From the NCBI RefSeq assembly GCF_030463565.1, contig NC_134653.1, positions 34,409,150-34,473,149 of the forward strand: a DNA stretch of 64,000 nucleotides. The letters run 5' to 3'. The position numbers and the translations under genes are program-made. The DNA is from Pelecanus crispus. Taxonomy: Eukaryota; Chordata; Aves; Pelecaniformes; Pelecanidae. This document shows positions 23,301 through 33,700 of the stretch, piece by piece (position 1 is the first letter of the stretch; every line of letters starts with the position of its first letter). Under the pieces are notes generated by a model. It made no database searches. It saw only the letters and a program-made list of their open reading frames with translations, and was not told where the DNA came from.

Positions 23301-26300
23301 GCATGGAGTTTTGTAAGTGGCTAATCTCTCCTTTGGATATAACACTTTCAAAAATGGAGATAGTGCTATTAATATTCTAATTTACTTTGTTTTCATATTT
23401 GGTAGTAGGTCTTAAAGTTTATTGGACACTGTACTTACCTAGTAAAATACCTAGCAGTTGTATTAGAAATGTCTGTTCAAGCGTGCTTCTAAATGCATGA
23501 CTGTGTGATATAAAATGTCATAACCTGTAATCGCTTTTCTAATGCAGAAATGCGTGTCTGGCTCTTGAATTGGGGAACTAAGTATTTGTATGAAATGAAG
23601 TAATAAACAACACACCATTATGTTTTCTTAAATGGCTAAATATTAGTAGCTATTGATGAACTCTGTTCATTGAGATGAAAAGATGGGGATTTTATTGAGA
23701 ATTGGGATTTAGTTCTGTGTTTTTCTTTTTAAACTCTACTGGCAAAGCAGTAGTTCAGCACCACTGGGAAGGTGGCTTGTAAGGAATAGCTAGAAACTCT
23801 ATGAATAATGGCAAATTTGCTACAAGTGTTGGTATGCAAACTTTCCTGGGTAGAGATTTACTACAGAAGGGCATTACCTTGAAATCTCTCTGAGCTGTTT
23901 GTTTGTAACTGTAGTTGGGGTCATGCCCATTTAAGGCAGTTAGTCAAGAGACAAATGAGTAAATGAAAGTTTGACATCTTCAGAGTATGATCACGCCATT
24001 GAAGAGGTGTCAGAGATTTGTTGTGCTGAATCCCTATTTTCTTCAAGGCTTTGGTAAGCCCTTTGATTTACTCATATGCTGCATGCCAGTTTGTGCTGCC
24101 ACACTGAGATTTTGGCAGTAGTTCACATCTGGCAGGCTCCACTAGATGCGTCCTAGCTATTTTGAGAGAGACAAAAAGCATATTATGATAAAAGAAGTAA
24201 AAGTGAAATGGCAACAAGTTGAGGGAACTTAAGTGTGTAAATACAGTAGCTGAAAATTCATCTAATATGGATATTAAAAAGCTAAACTGAGGATGCAAGA
24301 GAAAGCAAACACCATATTGTGGGTGACTTAAAATAATACTTCTTCCTCAGTTTGAAGGAGACGTTTACTGTATACTGGGTAGACTTGATACTAAAGAGGA
24401 AAGAGGATTTAGTGGAAGGAAAATGGTGTAGCAGGAATGAGACCTTGCCTCTACTGTCAGGAATACCACTGTCTTGCTGTTTTCATCAGTCTTTCCTTCT
24501 TTCTGTCCCTGTCTCTCATCCACTGTGATTGTCATTTCGTTGGTGAAAGACTTGATTCTGGTTTGGCCACTTTGCCCAGTGGGACCTTTTTATTTGCTTA
24601 GTACCTAAATGCTACCAATGCTACAAATACAGGTAATATTTTGTGATGCTATTAGGCGTTACCTTAAGGTATTTGGCTGAAATTTGAGTGCTCTGTCCTT
24701 CGTAGTGATATGCAATAACTTTCTGGCCAGAAAACTTGCTTTTGTCTAGCTCAAACTCTTGTCCTGACTTGTTTTTACAGGCCTGAGTGCCTTATATTTT
24801 ATTCAGTCTTCCTTACAGACTCAGTACCCTAGCAAAACAGTTTCACAGTGTTCAGCTCTTCAAGCAGTTGTACTGTTTTGTGTTCTGTGGACTGGCTCAG
24901 GCTCTAGTGACAGATGTGACCCCTTTGAAACAGGGACGGACAAATGGTGCATTGAAAGTTCATAGCTTCTGCAGTCTCCTCACTTAGAGGTATCTGGTAA
25001 AAGCCTGCGGATGCATCTAGCTTTGGAAATAATTTCAGTCCAGTAGTGCCTGTGTCTGTTTTAGTTAGCAAATGGAAATACTCTCTCTTTATCTATTTGT
25101 TCACATATTTTTGGGTCAATACACAGCCTCAGGTCACCATTTTTTCTTTTCAACTGTATCTAGTGAAATGACCTGGTGAGTCTATTCTTCTATTTTCTTT
25201 GCTATTCTAAAGCATATTAATCTGTTGAGCTTGAATTCCATAAACAAAGTGTCATCCCCATCACTAAAATTATAGGCATCTTTGCAGCACTGGTCAATTA
25301 CGCAAACTTTTCTTTAGGGCAGTATGTTTTGACTAAGTGGTTCTTTGCCACTACACTTAAGAAAAGTGCTAATGTCTTACTATTGCATCACTGACATCTT
25401 GGGTCAGTAACTTTGAGCTTGGAGACAACCTTTTCTGGCACTGCTTTTGCTTGAGTAACACAGATCATGCTAATCATAGTTCCCCTGTCATTACCAAAAG
25501 CGTTCTCTTCCAACTGTGCAGTCTCAGCAGCTTGACAGATGTAAACAGCTAGACAAGTCTCCTTAAGTGGACACTTCTTTTATTATTTACTGCAGTAAGA
25601 ATTTAATCTGCCATCCCCTAGTGTTACAAGCGTCATGTGTAAGGTCAAATGCCTTTTTTGTTAATTGTTCCTTCTCACATAATATTTTCCACTTTCTTCT
25701 ACAACTGTTATAAAATTTCTACAATTTTGTAGAAGGACAGTGTGAAATTTTTAATATTGTGAATACCCTAATGTCTGTTGCTACCAAAATTTGTGTGTTT
25801 GGTGCTTTTAGTTGTATGTTCCTCTTTAAGATCTGGAAACACAAACCTTCTGCAAGGGGAGGCTGTAAGTGAATTGCCCTTTTCAATAATACGAAGCAAG
25901 CACTAAGCTGCAAAACAGTGGTTAGGAATTTGACATTTATATGAAAACATTGAAGTTAAATAAGAATGTAAAGTGGGGGGGAGCTTGCTTAATTATGAAA
26001 AAATTTGAAAAGGGTTTATGCTTTTGGATGGAACAAATCCTTAACGGTCTTGTGAGCACATCTAAAAGTCAGTTTCCCTGTGTGTGAAGAAGAAATCCAA
26101 AGTAAATAAAAGGTAAGCTGATATCCCCTCATACTGATGCAACAGAGGGGTTGGTCCACTAGATTCTGCTCGTTAACTGCAACATGCAGTCACAGAGTAT
26201 AGATGTTGAAATATAGCCACCAATACATCTAATATTGTATTATGTAATTGCTGTATTTTTCTGCTTGATAACATTTTTCAACTGAGCAGTTCTTCATTTA

Positions 26301-27885
26301 AAAATATTTTTGAAACTGATACAGTTTATAGAACAAATTACTCTTTAAATTGTGCTTGCATCTAAAGTTTAGTTAGATAACTTAATATTTTTTGTGACAT
26401 TAACTATTTCACATAAAATTATCCTTTTGACTTCCAGTAAATGTATTAAAATACAATCTGATAATAGCGTAGATACTCTATAGAGCACATCATCAATATT
26501 TTTCTATAATATAGTTTTGATATTAAAAAAATGAACCAGCTTTGTAACTGCTATAAAAAGAGTTGTCATTCCAAATGACTTTTGAAAAGCGTTTTAACTT
26601 TATGTAATGCTTTAATTTTTTTCTTCTGATTGAGAATGAAAGAACTTCAAAATGTCAGTTTCTGTCCTTGTGAAATTCCATTTTCCCACCAGTTGTATTG
26701 CCTGAGGGTGCAGTTCCTTACCAGCTTGAGCCAATGTAAATTGATGCTGCCAGGTTTCTGCCCTCTCCCAAACTGAGCAACCCTCTTTTTGTGCCAACTC
26801 TGGCATGCCTCTAATTCCTCTGTAAGCTGCTTCAGGGAGATAAAGCACATAAAATACTTCTTTTTTTTTTTTATAAAGGGTAAGTTTGTATCACCTTGGG
26901 ATCAACTTACTGCTTGTATAAGCAAAAAAGAGGATGGGCCCAAGTTGGGGAGGGACAGCTTAAAACAAGTATGGTACCGCAGGCTAGCACTTGCGGTGGT
27001 ATGGCTTTAATTTGTTCGTGGGACATTATAGTAGAAAAAATTGTTATGGGAGTTGCTTACATTATATATCCAATGCAGGATATTAAACACTGAGAGGTTA
27101 GAGTATGGAGAACATGAGAGGTACTTGGTAAACTATGCAGCTTTGATTTCTGTATTGGGTGTTTTTTCTCATTTTGCTGATTCTGTATCATTTTAAACAA
27201 ATAAAAGTAAGGCTTACATTAATGTATCACCATTTCCTCATTCAGGTAGAATGCACTTTTTGATGCTTAAGATAAAACTATTTTCCTGAACTCAAACCAA
27301 ACCAAATACACGCTATCACTATCCCCCCAACAAAAAAGCCCAATCCCCCAACTTTCTTCCACTATTATTACAAACAGGACTGGTAGCACTGCTTCTTATT
27401 AGAATTGCCATTAAAAGAGTTTGGTTTTAGTTTCTTATAAATTCTCCAACCATTAACTGTTTCAGCTAAAATATTCCATGCCAAGCATCTGCCTCAGATT
27501 GAATACACTTTTTCTTTTCCAAAACTTCAGCCAAGAGCTCAGTGGTTTACAAGAACAGAGCTAGTGGCGGGGGGGGGGGAGGGAGAAACTGTGGATTTTC
27601 CTTTGTTTAAAAATAGTTGCTGACCTCTTTGAGAAGCACTGATATCCCAATGAAACTTGCCAAGAGGAGACTTGTGAGATTGCTTGCTGAGAAGACGGTC
27701 CACGGCTGATTTGATGGGATGTCAAGTTAGAAACATTTGAAAGAATGAATTTGCTTATGATGGGGAAAGACTTGATGTGTTCTTACAGCTAAATTCTACG
27801 AAAATTGCTATACACTGGGCACATGCCATGTCAGGATGAGCTCTTACTTTCCTTGCAATTACAGATCGTCACTGCAGAAGTCTGA
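20377..27885. other. Intronic non-coding stretch, no gene seen
   Basis: No exon, RNA gene or recent retroelement was recognised. Simple features include a run of 15 A at 21794-21808, a T/A-rich stretch near 22660-22682, and an 11-G run at 27569-27579 (in GGC-G11-A-GGG). Overlapping frames near 26.6-26.85 kb on the minus strand have no domain or splice context. Confidence 0.5.
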
Positions 27886-27890
27886 CCTGG
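27886..27890. repeat. Target-site duplication CCTGG, left copy
   Basis: The five bases immediately left of the LTR, CCTGG, are repeated exactly right of it at 28445-28449. A 5-bp duplication made by the integrase is usual for ERVL-type and some other vertebrate retroviral insertions. Confidence 0.88.
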
Positions 27891-28023
27891 TGTCGTGGTT
27901 TAGCCCCAGTCAGCACTACTCAGCACCACACAGCCGCTCGCTCACTCCCCCTGCCCCGATGGGATGGGGGAGAGAATTGGAGGAGTGAGAGTGAGAAACA
28001 CTCCTGGGTTGAGATAAGAACAG

Positions 28024-28029
28024 TTTAAT
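28024..28029 (-). terminator. LTR polyadenylation signal (ATTAAA)
   Basis: The plus strand reads TTTAAT, giving ATTAAA on the LTR sense strand. It lies downstream of the TATA-like box in LTR orientation, where the R region would end. The second copy has TTTAAG at the matching place (63865-63870), which breaks the hexamer. Confidence 0.6.
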
Positions 28030-28142
28030 AATTGAAAGAAAGTAAAATAGTAATGATAATAACAATATAATAATAATATACAAAGCAAGTGATGCACAAT
28101 GCAATTGCTCACCACCTGCTGACCAACACCCAGCCAGTTTCT

Positions 28143-28160
28143 GAGCAGCGATCGCTGCTC
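28143..28160. repeat. Perfect 18-bp palindrome inside the LTR
   Basis: GAGCAGCGATCGCTGCTC equals its own reverse complement over all 18 bases. It lies about 20 bases downstream of the TATA-like box in LTR orientation, so close to the expected transcription start. In the second LTR copy the central 16 bases are kept (63984-63999). Confidence 0.95.
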
Positions 28161-28179
28161 CCTGGCCAACCCCCCCCAG

Positions 28180-28187
28180 TTTCTATA
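28180..28187 (-). promoter_or_regulatory. LTR TATA-like box (TATAGAAA)
   Basis: The plus strand reads TTTCTATA, giving TATAGAAA on the LTR sense strand. It follows the CRE site by seven bases and precedes the 18-bp palindrome, the order expected for a U3 core promoter. One base departs from a classical TATAAAA. Confidence 0.55.
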
Positions 28188-28194
28188 CTGAGCA

Positions 28195-28202
28195 TGACGT
28201 CA
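28195..28202 (-). promoter_or_regulatory. Consensus CRE (TGACGTCA) in LTR U3
   Basis: A perfect palindromic cAMP-response element, the ATF/CREB binding consensus, directly upstream of the LTR TATA-like box. Such sites in U3 commonly drive retroviral transcription. The central CpG is intact, although methylated CpGs decay quickly, which fits a young insertion. Confidence 0.7.
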
Positions 28203-28444
28203 TATGGTATGGAACAGCCCTTTGGGCAGTTTGGATCAACTCTTCTGGCTGTGCCCTCTCCCAGTTTCTTGTGCGCCTGGCAGAGCATGGGAAGCTGAAA
28301 AGTCCTTGACCAGCACAAGCAGTACTGAGCAACAACTAAAAACATCAGTGTGTTATCAACATTCTTCTCCTACTAAATCCAAAACACAGCACTATGCCTG
28401 CTACTAGGAAGAGAATTAACTCTATCCCAGCTGAAACCAGGACA

Positions 28445-28449
28445 CCTGG
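28445..28449. repeat. Target-site duplication CCTGG, right copy
   Basis: Exact repeat of the five bases at 27886-27890, directly after the terminal CA of the LTR. Confidence 0.88.
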
Positions 28450-30610
28450 GCAAAGCATAAGAGCCGTGGGTAGGGAGAGTGTCCATCCTTGTGCTCTCTA
28501 TGCTCCATCTCCTTCCCTAGCTGCAGGGGAGATTTCTGGAAGAGGAAACTGCCTAATTGGAATAAAGAAAGGACAAAACTGGAGCTTAAGGTGGGGAGTG
28601 AAATGGGCAAAAGGAGAATGGTGCAGGAAAGTGTGGTCTGAACTCTGGCAAGGACAAGAATTGGTTTGGGGACGGGTGGGAGGCAGAGTCAGTCTTCCTG
28701 CTTAAGGAGGAAGAATACTAATTGGGGGAAGAGTGACTAGTGGAGGGTGGTGTAAAGGAAAAAGGTGAGGGTTTGCAGAAAGACAAGTACCTTGGGCGAG
28801 AGACGCTGAGGAAAGCTCAAGGTTGTGTAAGGGAATGTCTCGGAAAGCTGGGACTGGAACTGGAGTGACAGAATGAGCAGAAACACATTGGGGAGCATAT
28901 ATGGATTTCAGTCATGTGTTGATGGAAAAAAGGATTCAGGCTTGAGCAAAATGGGTATAGAAGTACACAGCTGCTAGAGTATGGGCTCTTTTGTCAGAGC
29001 CTGGGATGTAGAATGCATTCTTGGAGTAGTGGTGCGTTGTATGTGGAGGAGAAATAGAGTTGGACAGGTGGGGCGCAGACCTGCTGTGATGGCTCCTGCT
29101 CCAGTGCCCACTGGAACCAGGTAGAACCTTCCTGTTGCCATCAGTGGGTATGGAGTCAGGCCCAACTGTTTTCTGATTGAATTAATGATTTTAATTCCTG
29201 TTGTCTGCAGCAGATGTAGCCTGTCACTCGTTGTACGAGGCCATTAGACTTGTGTTGGGACAGTGAAACCTAACTGACCAGTGGCCTGTATTTACTGGGC
29301 TCCTACAGCATCTTTGTTATGTACACTCATCTCCAGCGTTTGCTCGGTTAGTGGTGTGTATGTGCTGGTGGAGAAAGTAATTACGCCTTATCTATTTTTA
29401 TTCTTTTAAACCTGATTCATTTTTCCACAACTTGCTGTGGTGTTTTTTTTCTTTTTAATTTCATATCTCTGTAGAAAAAGCCAGAATGTTTGTTTCTGCT
29501 CTGTAGAATCAAATGACTTATCACTCCGCTGGCATGAAATAGAATAGCAAATACAATAAATAAATACTGTGGAGAAAGTAATATAGTATTGACTTCTCAG
29601 TACCTGTTAATTTTTGCTGATCAGAACATCAGGGAAGAGGGAGATTGAATTTGGCTGCCCCTTAGTGAGGGTGGATACCTGCTTGTGAATAGTATTAGCC
29701 TGAAAACTCATGAGGGTTTCAGTTTTGCAACAGTTTTATGTAAAAACTTGTAGAGGAACAATTTGTATTACACTTTTGTCATACTTCCTAGTAACTTGAG
29801 GTTGTCATTCCTCACATTTCAGCATTTTTAATGCCGAGTTTAATTTAGGATTTCTTTCTTACCTGCTTTGCTGTTGTGGTGGATACTTTGAAACTTGATG
29901 ATGTGTCTCTCGGCTCCAAGTGTGCAGTATTGAACTGTTTAGGTGGAAAAGATGCTTCTCTGTGTGTGTAGCTGTAACTTGGGATTTGGATTTGAGTCAT
30001 ACTGAGTATGGGTAGCAGAACTAGAAAAGTCTCCGTATTTTCTGGAGACAGCATCTGTGCTATAAAATGCTTGTTCAGTGAATTTCTGTGTGACACGCTT
30101 TGGCACTAATAGCCAAAGGGAGCTGCACATGTCTGACATAAGTGTAAAGCCTGTGCCTCTTGGGAGAGCTGATGTGACATTACATGAGTTTGTGATTATT
30201 CTTGACTGGGTCTCTTGTGTCTCTCCTGGTATGTCTTTATTGTATATCTTCGGATCTAAGTCTTTTAGTTGACAAAGCTTACTAATAAAAAAAAAAAGCA
30301 TTTTATTTGGCAGAGTGGCTAATTGTTATATTTTCCATCTTTTATAGGTGTTCAAAAAGACAGTCTTTTATGAGAGGTGTTACTGAGCTCATACTGTTTT
30401 AAATGCCTTTGTGCTTCTGTTCATAATCATCCCATTGACAATTGCAGAAGGAAATCTATTAAAAGAATTCAGAAATAGGGAACTCTTTTCTCATATATTT
30501 ATATTTAGCATGTGCTCTTGTCATTCCGTCTCAGTGAGAAAAGGGATTTTTTTTTAATGGGAAGAGAAAGAAATTGTAAGTAGCATTGCCTGGTTTCTTG
30601 GATTCTCTCT
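28450..30610. other. Intronic non-coding stretch, no gene seen
   Basis: From 28450 to about 29170 the + strand is purine-rich (many GGAGA, GGGAGT and GGAAAG strings), unlike the surrounding T-rich DNA. No repeat family or exon could be recognised. The remainder is ordinary non-coding sequence with an A11 tract near 30288. Confidence 0.5.
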
Positions 30611-30720
30611 CTAGCTGTATGTGCAAATGTGAATGCTTAGGTAACCTCTCAGATCTGATCTGTTCATCTGTAAAATGGGAGTGACTATAGCACCTGATTA
30701 TGTTTTTGCTCTCATAATGT
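30611..30720 (+). mobile_element. MIR SINE fragment, ancient
   Basis: The sequence follows the MIR order. CTAGCTGTATGTGCAAATGT is followed by TAGGTAACCTCTCAG and then TTCATCTGTAAAATGGGAGT, GACTATAGCACCT. The usual MIR reads CTAGCTGTGTGACCTTGGGC, CTTAACCTCTCTG, TCATCTGTAAAATGGGGATA, AATAGTACCT. It is diverged but collinear over about 100 bases. Confidence 0.78.
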
Positions 30721-33700
30721 GGGTAGCAAAATATTTTCTTCTTTGGTGTCAAATTGCAAGTTCTTTTTACAATATCTGCAACTGATTAGATAGTAATGTG
30801 AATTAATTATTACTGTTTCATTTTCACCCGGGGGGAAAAAACCACTCTGATACAAGATCAGTATCCCATGATGGTACTCAGCAATACACTGGAGGTGCTC
30901 ATTAGCTTATGGAATCAATGTGAAAATACAACTAATGTGTTGTGCTTTGGAATGTTAGCAAACTAGTGGAAGGAATTTTTCCAGTTGTGTGTGACACAAT
31001 GGAATCAGTATACTCTCTTTTTTCCTTTGGAGTGTCACAAGCAGTCTGGAGATGAAAGGAGGGTACTGACTGGTCTTGAAAGACAAATGCTGGTCTGGAA
31101 ACGCCTATAGTGCAATGTCTGTCTGGAAGGTCTTACTTTATTACATTTTACGGTTATTTAAAGAACCATAGATTCACGGTGTTGCCTTTGCTGTTTCACA
31201 GATTGAAGTTGGATATCACTATTTTTCAGGCTCAGAGCTTCACAAGTCCTTAAAGCTTCAGGCTTCCATTGAACTTTAGTCTTGGTTTTGAAAATTCATT
31301 TAGAATTAAATTAGCTGTAGTGACGAAACTGTGTCACTTTAATAGGAATCATCAGATGGCATTTAAACACAATCGTGTAGTGCAGTAATGTCAGAACTGG
31401 TTTGAGGTAAAAATCATGCCTTTAGGCAATATTGTTCAGGAAAGTCACAAAATGCAAACAGTTTATTTGGAGAGTACTTACATTGATTTGTTTTTGTTTT
31501 GTTTGGGGAGAGGAAAAGGATCCACTTTTGTCAGTAGCACAGATGTGTAAAGTTGGAGTTGAATCTACTGCTCTGAGTGCCTATAACATTTTTGATTGTG
31601 ACCTGGACCCTGAACTGGATCTCTCAACTTTGTGTATTGAATCAAACTAACAGTGGTCCAAACCCACTTAAACTTTAGGAATGTTCTGACCTTTTTTGTA
31701 CTTCGTGGCTCTTGTACCTACTCTCTTCATTTATCATTTAATAAGAGTATGTCAAATTGAAGCCTTGGGTCACCAGTGCTTATTAGGTTCTCTGACTTTT
31801 TGTAGTTTATCATTTTATGACTGTGGACTTTTCTGAAATTAAAAATTGGATTTTAATGTTAGAACTGGTACATGAATAACTGCCAAGACATTGGCATAAG
31901 TTGTTAGCTGATCAAGTTGTAGCTCTTTTGTAATGAAGCAAATTCTGCTCCGTGGGCACTCTGTCATGCCCTACATATTGCAAGTGAAATCCTGGTCCTA
32001 CTTATTTCAGTAGGAGTCTTGCCATTCATCAAGATATCAACCCACATATATATATATTGCTCTGTGTATATCTAACAACTCATGGTTGCTTGGTAAAGTG
32101 TCTTCAGTCTACCTCATTTTACCATGCAATTTCCCTTCCTATGAAGGGGAACAGATTTGATGAAGAGGACATTCGTAGTGCTATTCACAGGCAAAGAATA
32201 GCTCTGTATGAATTCTTCTTTTGCAGCATTTACATATTCCTTTGCTGGAAGAGGGGAGCTAGTTCAGGATGCCAGATATAATTTGGCACTGCTAGACTGT
32301 GTCAGAGTTGAAGTGATTTTGGAAAGCTTTCTTTTTCTGCTAATTAGTCTATGTTTATAAGTGATGGGTGCAGTTCAAATAATTCTATTTCAGCATCCGT
32401 CATGGGAGGATGTTTAAAACAATTCATCTGAGTCCATGTGTTCAAATAATTTAAAGTACATTTAATCCAGATTATTTGGCTGTTACAAGTTAGAGGCATT
32501 TTAAATATGTTTATCCTTGGTTACTTATTTCTTTGGGGGTGAAAACTAACATAATATGTAACAGGAACTTTCAGTTATTCTGCCCTGTGTCTTGCAGTAG
32601 CCCTGCACAGAGTTTCTGGAGGCAGAGAGAGAAGCTCAGATGTTTTGGTGGAAGTTTTGTCCGAAGTTTTGTCAGCATAGCAGTTGTTCATTTCATCTGT
32701 GCCTTTATCAAGTGCTTTCTGTCTTCATCTAATGCTGAGTACTCCGAGTGTTAGTGTTCTTTCCACCTGATATAGCTGAGTGTGTGAAAGGGGTGGAAAG
32801 AAAGGACAATACTTTCATTAGTAGACTATAGATTTTGGATGTTTTGGTTCTTACTGGTGGTTGGGGCTTAAAACTCACTTGACTTTTGGAGTGTCAGTAT
32901 CATTGCTCTAGTTATTGGTGACCTAGGTAATGGTCTTTGGTGTTCAGGAGGGTGATTGATCTGACCAAATGTGGGTGTCTGCTTTAGAGTGAGGTGATGT
33001 GCTCTCCAGGTTTCAACTGAAAGTGTTGGTCTGTGTCTTTGACCATGGTGAGAACAACTGCTTATCTGTACATAGATGTTGATACTATAGCATTGTAAGT
33101 ATAGGTGAGATTAATTCAACCCATATAGACTTATTTTTCAAAGAGTAGATGGGCCTGTAGCCTCTGTTAAGCGGTCAGCACCTTTTGGAAATCCATCCCA
33201 TTCACCCAGATTCAAATTCTAACTTGGGTATATAAGCTAGGATCCTGAATTACTCTGTTCCTATGATCACAGAAGAGTAAGAAATGCTTCCAGGGAGTGA
33301 TTCAGATTGTGATGTTTTGATTCTAAAAGGGCCTTTTTTCTTCCATCATCAGTCCTGGACAAGTAAGGTCCATGTTTAGATGCCTCAGTTATGTAGGATG
33401 AATCTGGACATATGTGACCTGAAGTTGGACCCCCCACAATGGAAAATCCCCCAAACTTGAAAAATAATGGAACACATCAGTTAGTATTTCTGTGTTAAAG
33501 GACATAGCTGGAAAGCTTTCTCTTCTGTTACCTGTGCTCTGTTTTGTAGGTTTGGTTATCGAAAGCTGTTACTAATATATGTCATCCAACCTTCCACCCT
33601 CTTAGAGAGTTTTGGGTTGCCAGCCTGTGATTTTGTTAATTTCTCATCATCTTTGAAGAAATACACTTGGGTTTATACTGAGATTTAAATTCTATATTAA

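Larger units (their letters stand above)
27891..28444 (-). mobile_element. Solo LTR of an avian endogenous retrovirus (ERVL-like)
   Basis: A 554-bp element bounded by TGTCGTGG on the left and CCAGGACA on the right, giving the TG...CA ends of a retroviral LTR, between perfect 5-bp duplications. There is no gag, pol or env on either side, so it is a solo LTR left by recombination between the two LTRs of a provirus. Its sense strand is minus. Read that way it has a CRE site, a TATA-like box about 8 bases further on, a poly(A) signal ATTAAA, then a pyrimidine- and CpG-containing U5. The sequence resembles an LTR family widespread in birds; the 5-bp duplication points to ERVL. A 266-bp part of a second copy at 63735 is roughly 94% identical by eye, so the family was active fairly recently. 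Predicted ORFs here (such as the one at 27916-28104) are translations of LTR DNA, not genes. Confidence 0.92.

Noticed and set aside
27916-28345. Minus-strand frames of 62-78 codons
   Set aside because: They lie inside the solo LTR; the same frame recurs in the second LTR at 63706-63945. They are non-coding LTR DNA.
31985-32030. Similarity to an amniote repeat with TGAAGTCAATGGGAG-type sequence
   Set aside because: Too short and diverged to separate from chance without a repeat search.
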